A stretch of 64,000 bases of DNA from Sandaracinaceae bacterium (GTDB lineage: Bacteria > Myxococcota_A > Polyangia > Polyangiales > JADJQN01), in the NCBI GenBank assembly GCA_016712745.1, contig JADJQN010000015.1, positions 62,001 through 126,000 on the forward strand, in the 5' to 3' direction. The translations under genes and the position numbers were made by a program. Below are positions 1 through 8,210 of the stretch, one piece after another (positions within the stretch are counted from its first letter, which is position 1; every line of letters begins with the position of its first letter). The notes beneath the pieces are model-generated. The model was not told the DNA's origin. It ran no database searches and saw only the letters and a program-made list of their open reading frames with translations.

Positions 1-1
1 C

Positions 2-733
2 GGTCCTATCGCGCATGACGTGCGTGACGCAGCCATCCTTCTCGAAATACTTGCGGGTCGACCACTTGCGAGTGACCTCGAACGCGCCAGTTCGTACCTC
101 GCCGCCTGCGATCGCAAACCGCGACAGTTGCGCATTCGCTATTGCGTTAGCTCGCCGGTGAGTGCGGTCGACCCAGAGATCTCCGCAGCCGTCGTGCGAA
201 CGGCGAAGTTGCTCGAAGGGATGGGACACATCGTAGAGGAAGGCTCCGCCTTGCAGGCCGAGGTCGAAGAGTTTCTTCCCCTCATGTCGAGGCTCATCGC
301 ATCCATCCCGCTTCTGCCGTTTACCGAGTCATTCACCGAGCCAGTCACGCAATGGATACGTGAGCGCGGGCGCACGGTCAGTTCGGAAACGATGTGGACG
401 GTAAAGCGTGATCTCGAAGACCGCATACTGCAATGGTTTGGCGACGCCGATGCGTGGCTCCTGCCAACCACACCTGTGTTTGCGCCGAAGGTTGGGGCGT
501 TCGAGGGTATGGGCGCTGAGAAACTCTTTCATGCTGCGGTACCCAATGGTGCTTTCACAGCAGCGTTCAACGCGTCGGGTCAACCGGCAGTCAGCATGCC
601 GGCTGCGCGCGCAAGTCACGGATTGCCCATCGGCATCCAGCTCGTCGGTCGCCTAGGCGCGGACCGAGCATTGTTCAGCTTAGCGGCGTCGCTTGAAGAG
701 GCGCTCGCCTACCAAACGTGGTCTGATAGTTAG
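2..733 (+). CDS. amidase signature family protein, C-terminal part (cut by window start)
   Basis: The reading frame is open to the left edge, and the first visible residues (GPIAHDVRDAAILLEILAG) match the block that follows the catalytic region of amidase-signature enzymes, so the gene starts upstream. A GTG at 20 is an internal codon rather than the start. The C-terminal part FNASGQPAVSMPA followed by GLPIGIQLVGR is the usual end of this family, which hydrolyses amides (GatA, acetamidase, indoleacetamide hydrolase and others). The Lys-Ser-Ser catalytic triad lies outside the window, so substrate and activity cannot be judged. It ends 36 bases before the YceI gene on the same strand. Confidence 0.85.
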   Translation, partial: GPIAHDVRDAAILLEILAGRPLASDLERASSYLAACDRKPRQLRIRYCVSSPVSAVDPEISAAVVRTAKLLEGMGHIVEEGSALQAEVEEFLPLMSRLIASIPLLPFTESFTEPVTQWIRERGRTVSSETMWTVKRDLEDRILQWFGDADAWLLPTTPVFAPKVGAFEGMGAEKLFHAAVPNGAFTAAFNASGQPAVSMPAARASHGLPIGIQLVGRLGADRALFSLAASLEEALAYQTWSDS

Positions 734-769
734 CCGTTCCACTTTCTCAACGGGTAAAGCGAGCTCCGC

Positions 770-1288
770 ATGAATAACTACGACCAAGAGAATGCCCAAT
801 GCTTTGTCTACACTCAAAAGGAAGGGCTCCTGTCGGCGGCGGCGCATGATCTCAAGATTCGCGTGAGCCGCTTCGCAATCCAGATCGATGACGCGAGCGT
901 GCGCGGCTCGTTCGACCCGAGCTCACTCCAAGTTATCTGCGCGACGCATCATGGTATCGATGCGCCGACGGCACTTTCGTCGCGCGACCGAGCAACCATT
1001 GAGGAAAACATTCTTGGCGAAGTTCTGCATGCGACGGCGTTTCCGGTGATTGAGTTCACCTCAGACGCGGTGGTGCGCACTCCGGACGGGAGCCGTATCG
1101 ATGGGCAGCTTCATTTGCATGGCACGACTCGCCCGTTGTCCGTGTTCGCAAAGCAAAGCATCGAGTGCGAAGTCGTCCTCGATCAGCATGACTTCGGCAT
1201 CAAGCCCTACAGCGCAATGCTAGGCTCGTTGCGCGTACAACCGCATGTCCGAGTCGTGCTGAAGCTTGTGCCGCCCGCAAAGCCTTAG
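770..1288 (+). CDS. YceI-like domain protein
   Basis: The 172-residue protein has the lipocalin-like YceI pattern: a central stretch with EVLHATAFPVIEFTSD and the block GQLHLHGTTRPLSV, which corresponds to the family's LTLHGVTKPV strand pair. YceI proteins bind long isoprenoid or amphiphilic ligands in a beta barrel, often in the periplasm. No signal peptide is visible, so this copy is probably cytoplasmic; an upstream signal-bearing start was not found. The ATG at 770 is the first start after the amidase stop. Its 3' end overlaps the convergent PEGA gene by four bases. Ligand and physiological role are not predictable. Confidence 0.82.
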   Translation: MNNYDQENAQCFVYTQKEGLLSAAAHDLKIRVSRFAIQIDDASVRGSFDPSSLQVICATHHGIDAPTALSSRDRATIEENILGEVLHATAFPVIEFTSDAVVRTPDGSRIDGQLHLHGTTRPLSVFAKQSIECEVVLDQHDFGIKPYSAMLGSLRVQPHVRVVLKLVPPAKP

Positions 1289-2295
1289 AACGAACCGCGC
1301 ACGCCAAACGTGGCGCCTGTGTTGGTCACCATCAGGTCGTACTGCAGCGGATGCGCGAGCAAGAAGTAGGTTGCTGTGCCGAGCGCCGCGATGCCCAAGC
1401 CAAGAAGCACTCCGCTTTGCGCGCCGAAATGCACTTGCGATCCGTCGTCGAGAACATCGCCATTTGTCGCGAGCGTAGAGAGCGACGAGACGAGCATGGG
1501 AACGGCCGCCACTGCCAGCCCACCTGCGATGACATAGTTCCACGGCGACACACGTGACTCGCGATGCTCGGCATTCACGACCCGAGCCGCGTCGGCAGCT
1601 TCAGCCGGTGTCGGCGCTCCCGAGTTTCCTTCGGTGAGCGTGACGTCAACCGCAGTTTCCTGATGGAGCGCCACATCAATATCGCGTTGCTCGGCCGCGT
1701 ATCCGTCGCGCCGCACTACAACGCGATGATGGCCTGGTGCGATGCCGCGGAAGAACGGCGTCTGCCCGAGAGTCTCCCCATCGGATTCGACACTCGCACC
1801 ACTCGGAGTACTGCGGACGCGTAGGAAACCGAGCGTGCCCGCGCTCTGACGCTGACGCGCTTCGAAGACGGCCGCATCGGCGGCATCGAGAATGCTTCCG
1901 AGATGCTCGACGTCGCCTTCTCCCCCAAAGCTATGCGATTCGGCATTGACGAGCGTGACAGTGACCGAGCTTGGCGTTGATTGATCGCGCCGTGCCCACA
2001 CCGTTACGAGCGCAACGAAATCGACTCCAAGATGGCGCGCGATTTGATCGGCGCAGGTGACTTCGGTGCAGCTCTGTGCCGGATCGCCGAGCATGCGCAG
2101 TTGAGCGTCGCGTGCAGACATGACCGTGACTCCGTCGGTCGCGAGCGCGCGCGAAACAGCATCGATGGCTTCGGTGCGTATCGCTTCTGGTATTTGCGGC
2201 GCTTGAGTCGTGCCGATGACCGCTGCTGTATCCGCTTTCGCGATCGAGGGAAGGGCTGAGGTTACAACCAGGAGGGCGAGTACAAAACGCATCAT
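1285..2295 (-). CDS. PEGA-domain secreted/membrane protein
   Basis: The ATG at 2295 is preferred over a longer upstream frame because it overlaps the upstream gene's TAA by one base (TAATG) and begins a signal peptide (MMRFVLALLVVTSALPS, cleavage after AKA). The 336-residue protein has an N-terminal domain of unknown fold with CTEVTCADQIARHLGVDFV, then a PEGA domain (about 165-225) beginning LGFLRVRSTPSGASV and including GHHRVVVRRDGY. PEGA domains are small beta-sandwiches common in surface proteins of myxobacteria. Two hydrophobic helices lie near the C-terminus, before a final strand ending VRGSF. It is translationally coupled to the next PEGA-like gene, so the two probably act together in the envelope. 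Function unknown. Confidence 0.85.
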   Translation of the reverse strand: MMRFVLALLVVTSALPSIAKADTAAVIGTTQAPQIPEAIRTEAIDAVSRALATDGVTVMSARDAQLRMLGDPAQSCTEVTCADQIARHLGVDFVALVTVWARRDQSTPSSVTVTLVNAESHSFGGEGDVEHLGSILDAADAAVFEARQRQSAGTLGFLRVRSTPSGASVESDGETLGQTPFFRGIAPGHHRVVVRRDGYAAEQRDIDVALHQETAVDVTLTEGNSGAPTPAEAADAARVVNAEHRESRVSPWNYVIAGGLAVAAVPMLVSSLSTLATNGDVLDDGSQVHFGAQSGVLLGLGIAALGTATYFLLAHPLQYDLMVTNTGATFGVRGSF

Positions 2296-4010
2296 TAGAA
2301 ACTCCCTTGAACGCTGAGTGAAAGCTCGTTTTGGTTGAGCGAGAGCGACGCGCTCGTGTGCGATGCATCGTCGTGAAATAGCGAGCGGCACGCGTATGTC
2401 AGAGGGATGGCCAAGAGGGGGACCGAGTACATCGCGAGGGTTGGCCCGAGCGGAACGGTGCGTTCGAAATGCATCTGGTCTTCGCTAAGATGCGAGTTGT
2501 CATTGGCTGCGAGAATGATCCCTGTGGTCGCAAGCGCAAGTCCCGCGCCGCCAGCTACCCAGCTCCACCACGGCATGCCGTCGCGTGAAGGAAGCAGGAG
2601 CGGCATCGATGCCGTGAGCAGCGTCGCGCTCGCCGCGCCCACGCCCATGACCAACGCCGAGGTGAAGTTTCGGGACGAGAGGCGGTCCGCGTAGTCGGGG
2701 TCGGTGGGGAATGCGACGTCGAGACGGCGCTGGTCGTGCACGTAGAGTCCGTAGAAGACCAAGTTAGTCAGCAGGCCGGCCATGCCGATGCTGAACGAGG
2801 TCACGCCCAGTACAAGTGACGTAGGCGCCCCGCTGGCGACTTGGGGCTCTTGAAAGCTGTGCAAATGATCGAGCGCTTCGTCGATTTCGTCGTCGGTTGC
2901 GTTCTGGGAGATCGACACCGACTGAAAGTCACAGTCGACAGGGGGCGCCGCGCGAAGCTCTCGATCGTCAGCCGAGCTATCGCGTTGATGCGCGAGCTCC
3001 GGCGGAAGCGGGAGGTCGTAGCCGGGCAACGAGCACCCGCGATCCACGCGCGTGAGCGTGACCTGATTACCGTCGTGTGCGACCACAATGGCGTGTCCGA
3101 TTCCCAAGCTGCCCACGAGCGAGTACGCATCTTCCAAGCGGCGGGGTTCGTCACCCGAGCCGGCACGATAGGCGAGGTGAATGTCCGGCTCGGTCGCAAG
3201 CGCCGCGCGCAACATCGGGAGGTAACCGACGAACACGCCATCCGCGCGTTCAGGCATCTCGAACGTGTATGCGGGCACTGGGTGCCGACTGACACATTCG
3301 ACTTGAACAAAGTACTTTCCCGGCACGATCGGGAGGGACACGGTGGGAGTTTGGCCCACCCGCGTTCCATTCACGTACACAGGACAGTCGTGTGCCGACG
3401 CGGGTCGAGACGTGATGTAGAGATGGCGCGCGGCGCTCGCCGAAAGCTCGTTGTGCACGGCGGTCACGAGATCGCGCACTTCGGGTGGATGCAAGTCCGG
3501 TGGCGGCTGTAAATCTGGAATCATCCGCAAGCACTCAAGCACGCCAGCATGCGCTTCAGCATCGTGCTGCTCATTGAGATGCGCGCGTACTGAGAACAGA
3601 CATAGATCGCCGATGTCGCGACGGGGGCGAACTTCACGCGTCACGAACGGTAGAAGATCGCCGACCTGCGACAGCGCCTCGCTCACCATCTCGCGCGTGC
3701 GTGCGTTGTGACCACGGGCTACTTCCTCCAGTGCGCGCTCGGCAGTTTGCGCGAGCGTCGTACGCAGTGCGTCGGGGATCTCTGTGACCGGCGCAATCAT
3801 GTTACGGCCGAGCACGGCTTGGGCCTCAGCACGGTCGATGATCGCAATCGTTGGCGTACGAAGGACACGACGAACGCGTTCGACGATGGGCGACGGCGCG
3901 TCTTGCTCGCCTCGCGCCTCCACGACGATCCATCGGTCGTCCGCAAGCGCGGACGACGCGGTGCACGCAACCAGTAGAAACAACCCGATGAAAGTCCTGC
4001 CGCGCTGCAT
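2295..4010 (-). CDS. signal-peptide protein with PEGA-like domain and several membrane helices
   Basis: The 571-residue protein starts with a signal peptide (IGLFLLVACTASSALA then DD). An alpha-rich part containing a Pro-rich turn (PDLQPPPDLHPPEVRDL) is followed by a PEGA-like strand set around residues 195-260 (HLYITSRPASAHDCPVYVNG, VGQTPTV, PGKYFVQVEC). The last third has about four hydrophobic segments, and the final strand ends SVQGSF, echoing the downstream partner. The end-to-start overlap with that partner (TAATG) indicates one transcript. msrA lies 112 bases upstream in the same orientation. I infer an envelope-associated complex; no enzymatic motif was recognised. Confidence 0.82.
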   Translation of the reverse strand: MQRGRTFIGLFLLVACTASSALADDRWIVVEARGEQDAPSPIVERVRRVLRTPTIAIIDRAEAQAVLGRNMIAPVTEIPDALRTTLAQTAERALEEVARGHNARTREMVSEALSQVGDLLPFVTREVRPRRDIGDLCLFSVRAHLNEQHDAEAHAGVLECLRMIPDLQPPPDLHPPEVRDLVTAVHNELSASAARHLYITSRPASAHDCPVYVNGTRVGQTPTVSLPIVPGKYFVQVECVSRHPVPAYTFEMPERADGVFVGYLPMLRAALATEPDIHLAYRAGSGDEPRRLEDAYSLVGSLGIGHAIVVAHDGNQVTLTRVDRGCSLPGYDLPLPPELAHQRDSSADDRELRAAPPVDCDFQSVSISQNATDDEIDEALDHLHSFQEPQVASGAPTSLVLGVTSFSIGMAGLLTNLVFYGLYVHDQRRLDVAFPTDPDYADRLSSRNFTSALVMGVGAASATLLTASMPLLLPSRDGMPWWSWVAGGAGLALATTGIILAANDNSHLSEDQMHFERTVPLGPTLAMYSVPLLAIPLTYACRSLFHDDASHTSASLSLNQNELSLSVQGSF

Positions 4011-4122
4011 GCCAGTGGCACTTTAGCGAGCGAGGCTCGAATCACAAAGTTTGGGACCAGCCCCAAGACGGTGTTAATTGCGACGTATCGCTAACCGCAG
4101 CGGCTATTTCCGCAATCGGGAC

Positions 4123-4776
4123 TTATGTAACCAGGCCGATTGGGCAGGCGACGCCCGTGCCACCGATACCGCAGTAGCCGTTCGGATTTTTAGCGAGGTA
4201 CTGCTGGTGATATTCCTCGGCGTAGTAGAACGTCGGTGCGGGCACGATCTCGGTCGTGATGCCGCGATACCCGGCTTTCATGAGCGAGTCTTGATACGCG
4301 CCGCGTGAGCTCGTCGCGAGAGCGCGCTGAGCATCATTGTAGACGTAGATGCCGGACCGGTACTGCGTGCCGATGTCGTTGCCCTGGCGCATGCCTTGCG
4401 TTGGATCGTGATTCTCCCAAAACACTTTGAGAAGCTCTTCGAACGTGACGACGTTGGGATCGAAGACGACGCGAACCACTTCCGTGTGACCTGTACGACC
4501 CGTGCAGACCTCTTCGTACGTGGGATTGGGCGTCGGCCCGGCCGCGTAACCGACCTGCGTCGAGTAGACGCCTTTGATCTGCCAGAACTTGCGCTCGGCT
4601 CCCCAGAAACAACCCAGGCCGAACATGGCAAGCTCCATGCCTTCGGGAAACGGAGCAGACACTTCGCTTTTGAGCACGTGATGCTTTTCCAGCTTGGTCA
4701 CGATCGGCTCGGCCCGACCCTTCAGAGCCTCAGCGGCGGTCGGGATGCGCAGCTTGTTCGTATCAATGCTTTCCAT
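4123..4776 (-). CDS. msrA: peptide methionine (S)-S-oxide reductase
   Basis: MsrA reduces methionine-S-sulfoxide in proteins, repairing oxidative damage with thioredoxin as donor. The 217-residue sequence contains the catalytic motif GLGCFWGAERKFW and the family blocks YAAGPTPNPTYEEVCTGRTG, HTEVV and FWENHDPTQ. A C-terminal CGIGGTGVAC supplies candidate resolving cysteines. The ATG at 4776 is chosen because it is preceded by an AGGTAGGT-like ribosome site and because the longer open frame upstream carries no MsrA-like sequence. An N-terminal extension of about 50 residues precedes the core, as in many MsrA proteins. No MsrB domain is fused. Confidence 0.97.
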   Translation of the reverse strand: MESIDTNKLRIPTAAEALKGRAEPIVTKLEKHHVLKSEVSAPFPEGMELAMFGLGCFWGAERKFWQIKGVYSTQVGYAAGPTPNPTYEEVCTGRTGHTEVVRVVFDPNVVTFEELLKVFWENHDPTQGMRQGNDIGTQYRSGIYVYNDAQRALATSSRGAYQDSLMKAGYRGITTEIVPAPTFYYAEEYHQQYLAKNPNGYCGIGGTGVACPIGLVT

Positions 4777-4851
4777 GCGACCTACCTTGGGGCACAGCCC
4801 GGTCTTTCGCCAGCTGCACGTCGATTCGCTCGATGATAGGCTTTCGTTTCG

Positions 4852-5436
4852 ATGGCTTACCGGCCCGTGCCCGAACTTCAGACCGAACGCCTTTTGCTCA
4901 CCGTGCCGCGCCCGGCGGCCGCAGCGAAGTTTGTCGCTTTCTTCGAAGACAATCGCGTGAGGTTTGATCCCTGGGATCCGCCCCGACCCGAGGGGTTCTA
5001 CACCGCTGCCTGGTGGGAAGCACGCATCACACAAGACCACGATGAGTTCCAGAGTGAACGCGCCGTGCGTCTGGTGATGCACGACAAGAATGAGCCGAAC
5101 GGTCCAATCGTCGGTCATTGCCATTTCACGCAGATGGCGCGCGGTCCCTTCCAGGCGTGCATTCTTGGTTACGCGATCGACCATCGCTACGCGGGACAAG
5201 GCCTTATGTACGAAGGGGCGCGAGCGGCCCTTCGACACGTGTTCGACGCGATGGGGTTTCATCGCGTGATGGCGAACTACGCGCCGACGAACGAGCGCAG
5301 CGGTCGACTACTGCGCCGACTCGGCTTCACGGTGGAAGGCTATGCGCGCGACTACCTCTACATCAACGGCGCATGGCGCGATCACGTCCTCACCGCGCTC
5401 ACCAACCCGAGCGCCGAACCACCACTAACCCGCTGA
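4852..5436 (+). CDS. GNAT family N-acetyltransferase, RimJ/RimL-like
   Basis: The 194-residue protein opens with ELQTERLLLTVPRP, the typical first strand of RimJ/RimL acetyltransferases. The acetyl-CoA loop is seen as YAIDHRYAGQGLMYEGA, and the family C-terminal block YAPTNERSGRLLRRLGFTVE is complete, followed by LYINGAWRDHVLTAL. RimJ-type enzymes acetylate N-terminal amines of ribosomal proteins, and related members modify antibiotics or other amines. The substrate here cannot be read from sequence. It is divergent from msrA with a 75-base gap, which must hold both promoters. Confidence 0.92.
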   Translation: MAYRPVPELQTERLLLTVPRPAAAAKFVAFFEDNRVRFDPWDPPRPEGFYTAAWWEARITQDHDEFQSERAVRLVMHDKNEPNGPIVGHCHFTQMARGPFQACILGYAIDHRYAGQGLMYEGARAALRHVFDAMGFHRVMANYAPTNERSGRLLRRLGFTVEGYARDYLYINGAWRDHVLTALTNPSAEPPLTR

Positions 5437-5465
5437 CACGCGCCCCCGCACAGCAATGGGGCAAT

Positions 5466-5631
5466 GGGGACACGCTCCCTCCTCGGCGAGCGTTTGATTT
5501 CAACGACTTGCGGACCGAGTTTGGCCGCGCGAATTTGATACATTAGCGTCGCCAGGTATCAAGTTTGCGCGGCCAATCTCGGTCAGTAACCACTCGAAAT
5601 AATATCGTTTTTTGACGGGGAGCGTGTCCCC
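5466..5631. repeat. long imperfect inverted repeat with GGGGACACGCTCCC ends
   Basis: Both ends carry ggggacacgctccc (5466-5479, and reverse-complemented at 5618-5631). The arms run inward about 75 bases and share a second conserved block near the centre, tggccgcgcgaatttgatac on the left versus tggccgcgcaaacttgatac from the right arm. Between these blocks the arms have diverged. The element lies between convergent genes and ends five bases before the stop of the next gene. Such palindromes with GGGGAC ends resemble nonautonomous elements mobilised by REP-associated tyrosine transposases, but no such transposase is in this window. Confidence 0.8.
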
Positions 5632-5636
5632 GAGGT

Positions 5637-7127
5637 TTACCAGGGGGTGCGGGAGGTTTGGGTGCGTGCGATCGTGACGAGGTCCCAGTAAGGCGGCATC
5701 GCGTGGCGCCCTTCGCGGTAGCGGCGGATGTCGTTCATCACGCGGGCGCGGATGCGGGCGTGGCGCGAGGCGAGGGAGCTTGCGCGCAATGCGACGGCTG
5801 CGTTCATGCCCTCGGGGACGGGACCGACTTTGCCGAACCAGTTGAGGACGACGCTGTAGCCCTTCGCCAATCGCGCGAACGGGAGCATCCACCACTTGAA
5901 GCGGATTGGCTCGCCGCGGTCTGCTTCCTCGAGAAGAGTGTCAACGATGGCGTTGTCTACGTGATCCTGCAGCAGCGTCGCGGGATTGCGCCACTCGGCC
6001 ACCACGCGCAACTGGGGATCGTACTCAAGGTCCGCGGGCGCGTGCGTTTGGAAATGGGTGACGCCGAACGACGCCAGCCAGAAGCTGTTCGCGTGTGATG
6101 ACATCGAGGACAGGCTCTGCCAGAGCGAAACGCCAGCATCGGCGTAAGGCGCTGACGCGACCTCTGAGCAAAACGCTTTGTCGTGATCGGCGTAGTCCAT
6201 TTCAAAATCGTAGGGGATGTGGCGTTCTTGCGCCCTACGCAGAGCACGCGTCGCAACCACGTGCGCAAGGCTCGGATTCGCGACCAACGCCGGCAGATCC
6301 GCGCGCGGACGTAGCACCAAAATGCGTAGTTTCCCGTCACCGAGGTAGCTCTCAAGCGAGCTCACGACAACGCCCACCTCAATGTGCGCTTCGATGAGCG
6401 AAACGCGGTGCGTCCGTTCATCGATGTGCACCAACGCCACGTGGGAGAAGTTGCCCGGGTAGTCATTGCCGCGCGCGATCAAGGCCGACGTTGCTGTTTC
6501 GCCCCGCGAAAGAAGGACATCGCCGCTATGGATGCGCACGCCTCGAATCACCACGGACGGCGCTGCCGACGGTTCGTCGACTCCCATCAAGACTTCGGGT
6601 ACCGAGCCGCGACCCGCTTGCAAGAGCACCTCTTCGAGCGCCCCACGGCTGCCATACAAAAGCCGATACAGACGCCGACGCGCGTTCTCATCGGCGCGCC
6701 ACGTCTCAGACAGCTTCTTCACCTCCGTGCGCATGGTCGTCACGAACGCTGCGAGTTCCGCCGCGCGCGATGGGTGCGCAGCGACGAACGCACTCAACGT
6801 AAAGAGGTCGTTTTGCAACGCGTCAAAGCGCGTATCCGATGGCCCAGCGTTCGCCGCAACCAGCAGCGAGAGCTCGGTGCGTACGGTCGCGAACAATACT
6901 TCGATGCGCGGATTCACGCGCGCGAGTGGCTGATGTCGCGCTTCCTCAAACTGCGCGTGCAATCGGCGCCACAAGGGATTGGCGTCCCACGCAAAGGCGC
7001 GCGTTCCAACTTCGGGAACAGCTGGCTTGCTTCGATCGGGCGTTGCGAGAGCGAGAAGGACAAACACCAGGGCAAGCACACCAAACATAACCTTGCGCTG
7101 AAGCGGGGTGGCAGACGGCGCCTTCAT
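5637..7127 (-). CDS. YiiX/YebB-like permuted papain-fold amidase, membrane anchored
   Basis: The 496-residue protein has one N-terminal membrane helix (MFGVLALVFVLLALATP) and a helical region to about residue 190. It is followed by the YiiX-type module of the permuted NlpC/P60 superfamily: SGDVLLSRGE, SALIARGNDYPGNFSHVALV with the catalytic His, and KAFCSEVASAPYADAG with the catalytic Cys. Proteins of this type cleave amide or thioester bonds in peptides or lipids. A C-terminal helical extension of about 130 residues is family-atypical. The ATG at 7127 overlaps the stop of the upstream exonuclease gene (ATGA), so both are probably translated together. Substrate unknown. Confidence 0.82.
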   Translation of the reverse strand: MKAPSATPLQRKVMFGVLALVFVLLALATPDRSKPAVPEVGTRAFAWDANPLWRRLHAQFEEARHQPLARVNPRIEVLFATVRTELSLLVAANAGPSDTRFDALQNDLFTLSAFVAAHPSRAAELAAFVTTMRTEVKKLSETWRADENARRRLYRLLYGSRGALEEVLLQAGRGSVPEVLMGVDEPSAAPSVVIRGVRIHSGDVLLSRGETATSALIARGNDYPGNFSHVALVHIDERTHRVSLIEAHIEVGVVVSSLESYLGDGKLRILVLRPRADLPALVANPSLAHVVATRALRRAQERHIPYDFEMDYADHDKAFCSEVASAPYADAGVSLWQSLSSMSSHANSFWLASFGVTHFQTHAPADLEYDPQLRVVAEWRNPATLLQDHVDNAIVDTLLEEADRGEPIRFKWWMLPFARLAKGYSVVLNWFGKVGPVPEGMNAAVALRASSLASRHARIRARVMNDIRRYREGRHAMPPYWDLVTIARTQTSRTPW

Positions 7128-7684
7128 ATGCGGTTCTCGCCAACAATCCACGGGAGCAGCTTCGTGATGCTGCGAGCGTCGTCAATGCCGCGGTGGTGAG
7201 TCCCATCGAGCTCAACGCCGCAAATCTTCAGCGCTTCCGACATCGCGTAGGTGCGGCGCTTTCCCTGAGTCTTCGAGAATTGATCTTTGAGATTAATATG
7301 CTCGGGTAAGGGATACGCGATCTCGTGAAACGCGCAGTCGCGCTCGAACTGCGTCTTGTCGAACAACCCCCACGAGCAGAAGCGTGTCGTCGAGAATGGC
7401 GTCACGATATGGCGCACGAGGTCGGCGAGCGCGCTTGGAAAGATCGGGGCGTCATCGATCATCGATTGGGTGATCGTAGTCAGCTCGGTGTAGAATGGTA
7501 AAAGCTGCGGGTGTTGCATGGGCCGAATGAATGTTTGAAATTCACCGACAACGGAGAGATCGGAGGCGTCCACAAATACGGCTCCAATCTCGATCGTCTC
7601 CATCTCGTCTTTCGGCAATGAGCCATTGGAGCTGGTCGTTGCTTCGAGATCAATCACGACGTAGTGGTTGACGTCAGTTTCCAA
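7124..7684 (-). CDS. DEDDh-family 3'-5' exonuclease (RNase T/ERI1-like)
   Basis: All exonuclease motifs are present: YVVIDLEATT (motif I, D and E), CSWGLFDKTQFERD (motif II, D) and GTHHRGIDDARS (motif III, H and D). The organisation, with an acidic METIEIGAVFVD after motif I, resembles ERI1/KapD-type exonucleases acting on RNA 3' ends. The start is uncertain: a TTG at 7684 overlaps the upstream gene by 11 bases and gives a normal length, whereas an ATG at 7765 would overlap it by 92 bases and add a non-family leader. The gene is sandwiched in a three-gene set with a membrane protein upstream and the papain-like amidase downstream. Confidence 0.85.
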   Translation of the reverse strand: METDVNHYVVIDLEATTSSNGSLPKDEMETIEIGAVFVDASDLSVVGEFQTFIRPMQHPQLLPFYTELTTITQSMIDDAPIFPSALADLVRHIVTPFSTTRFCSWGLFDKTQFERDCAFHEIAYPLPEHINLKDQFSKTQGKRRTYAMSEALKICGVELDGTHHRGIDDARSITKLLPWIVGENRI

Positions 7685-8144
7685 GGTCGAGTCCGGCGGC
7701 TTGCATGCGTGCCTTGATCGCGGTGGCGCGTGCGCATGGTCCGATCGCGAAGAAGGAGAACACAAAGCTCAAGAGCGCGAAGGGCGGCGAGACCAAGCCC
7801 AAGCACGAAAGCATTCCGTTGCCCAGATTCACAACAAAGAGAGCCGCTTGAAGTAACGCGACGACTCCCGAAATCACGCAGCCTGCCTGGGCGGCCCAAA
7901 GCCGCATGCGAAAGACGTTGGCGCCGACGGGGATGCCGAACAGACCGAATGCCACCATCGCCATGGGCACGAATTGCATCGGCCCGTCATAGCGAACCGA
8001 GGTCAGGACTTGCGCCGCCGTAAGCGCGGTCAGGACGCCCGATCCAATCTGAATTCCCGCAGTCGCGCGAATCATTGCACTTGGGGAAGTCGCTGCGATT
8101 TCGTCATCCGTTACCGTCGGCGGCGGATTTGCGGGGGCATTCAT
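7674..8144 (-). CDS. small integral membrane protein, unknown function
   Basis: This 156-residue protein starts with MNAPANPPPTVTDDEIAAT, a short charged cytoplasmic leader, then has about four hydrophobic helices (for example GIQIGSGVLTALTAAQVL and FVPMAMVAFGLFGIPVGANV) and a basic tail. No family was recognised; it resembles generic four-helix membrane proteins of myxobacteria. The ATG at 8144 is chosen over a longer frame that would run into the divergent ABC-F gene. It is first in a run of three overlapping minus-strand genes, so it shares a transcript with the exonuclease and the papain-like protein. Confidence 0.72.
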   Translation of the reverse strand: MNAPANPPPTVTDDEIAATSPSAMIRATAGIQIGSGVLTALTAAQVLTSVRYDGPMQFVPMAMVAFGLFGIPVGANVFRMRLWAAQAGCVISGVVALLQAALFVVNLGNGMLSCLGLVSPPFALLSFVFSFFAIGPCARATAIKARMQAAGLDLGN

Positions 8145-8210
8145 AGGCGGGGCAAAGCATGCAAGGAGCTCGTAACGAGCGCAACGCCGCGAATCGTGTA
8201 TAAAGCGCGC

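Noticed and set aside
2841..3512. Plus-strand open frame of 223 codons within the PEGA gene
   Set aside because: Basic, low-complexity composition typical of a shadow frame; overlaps the well-supported minus-strand gene completely.
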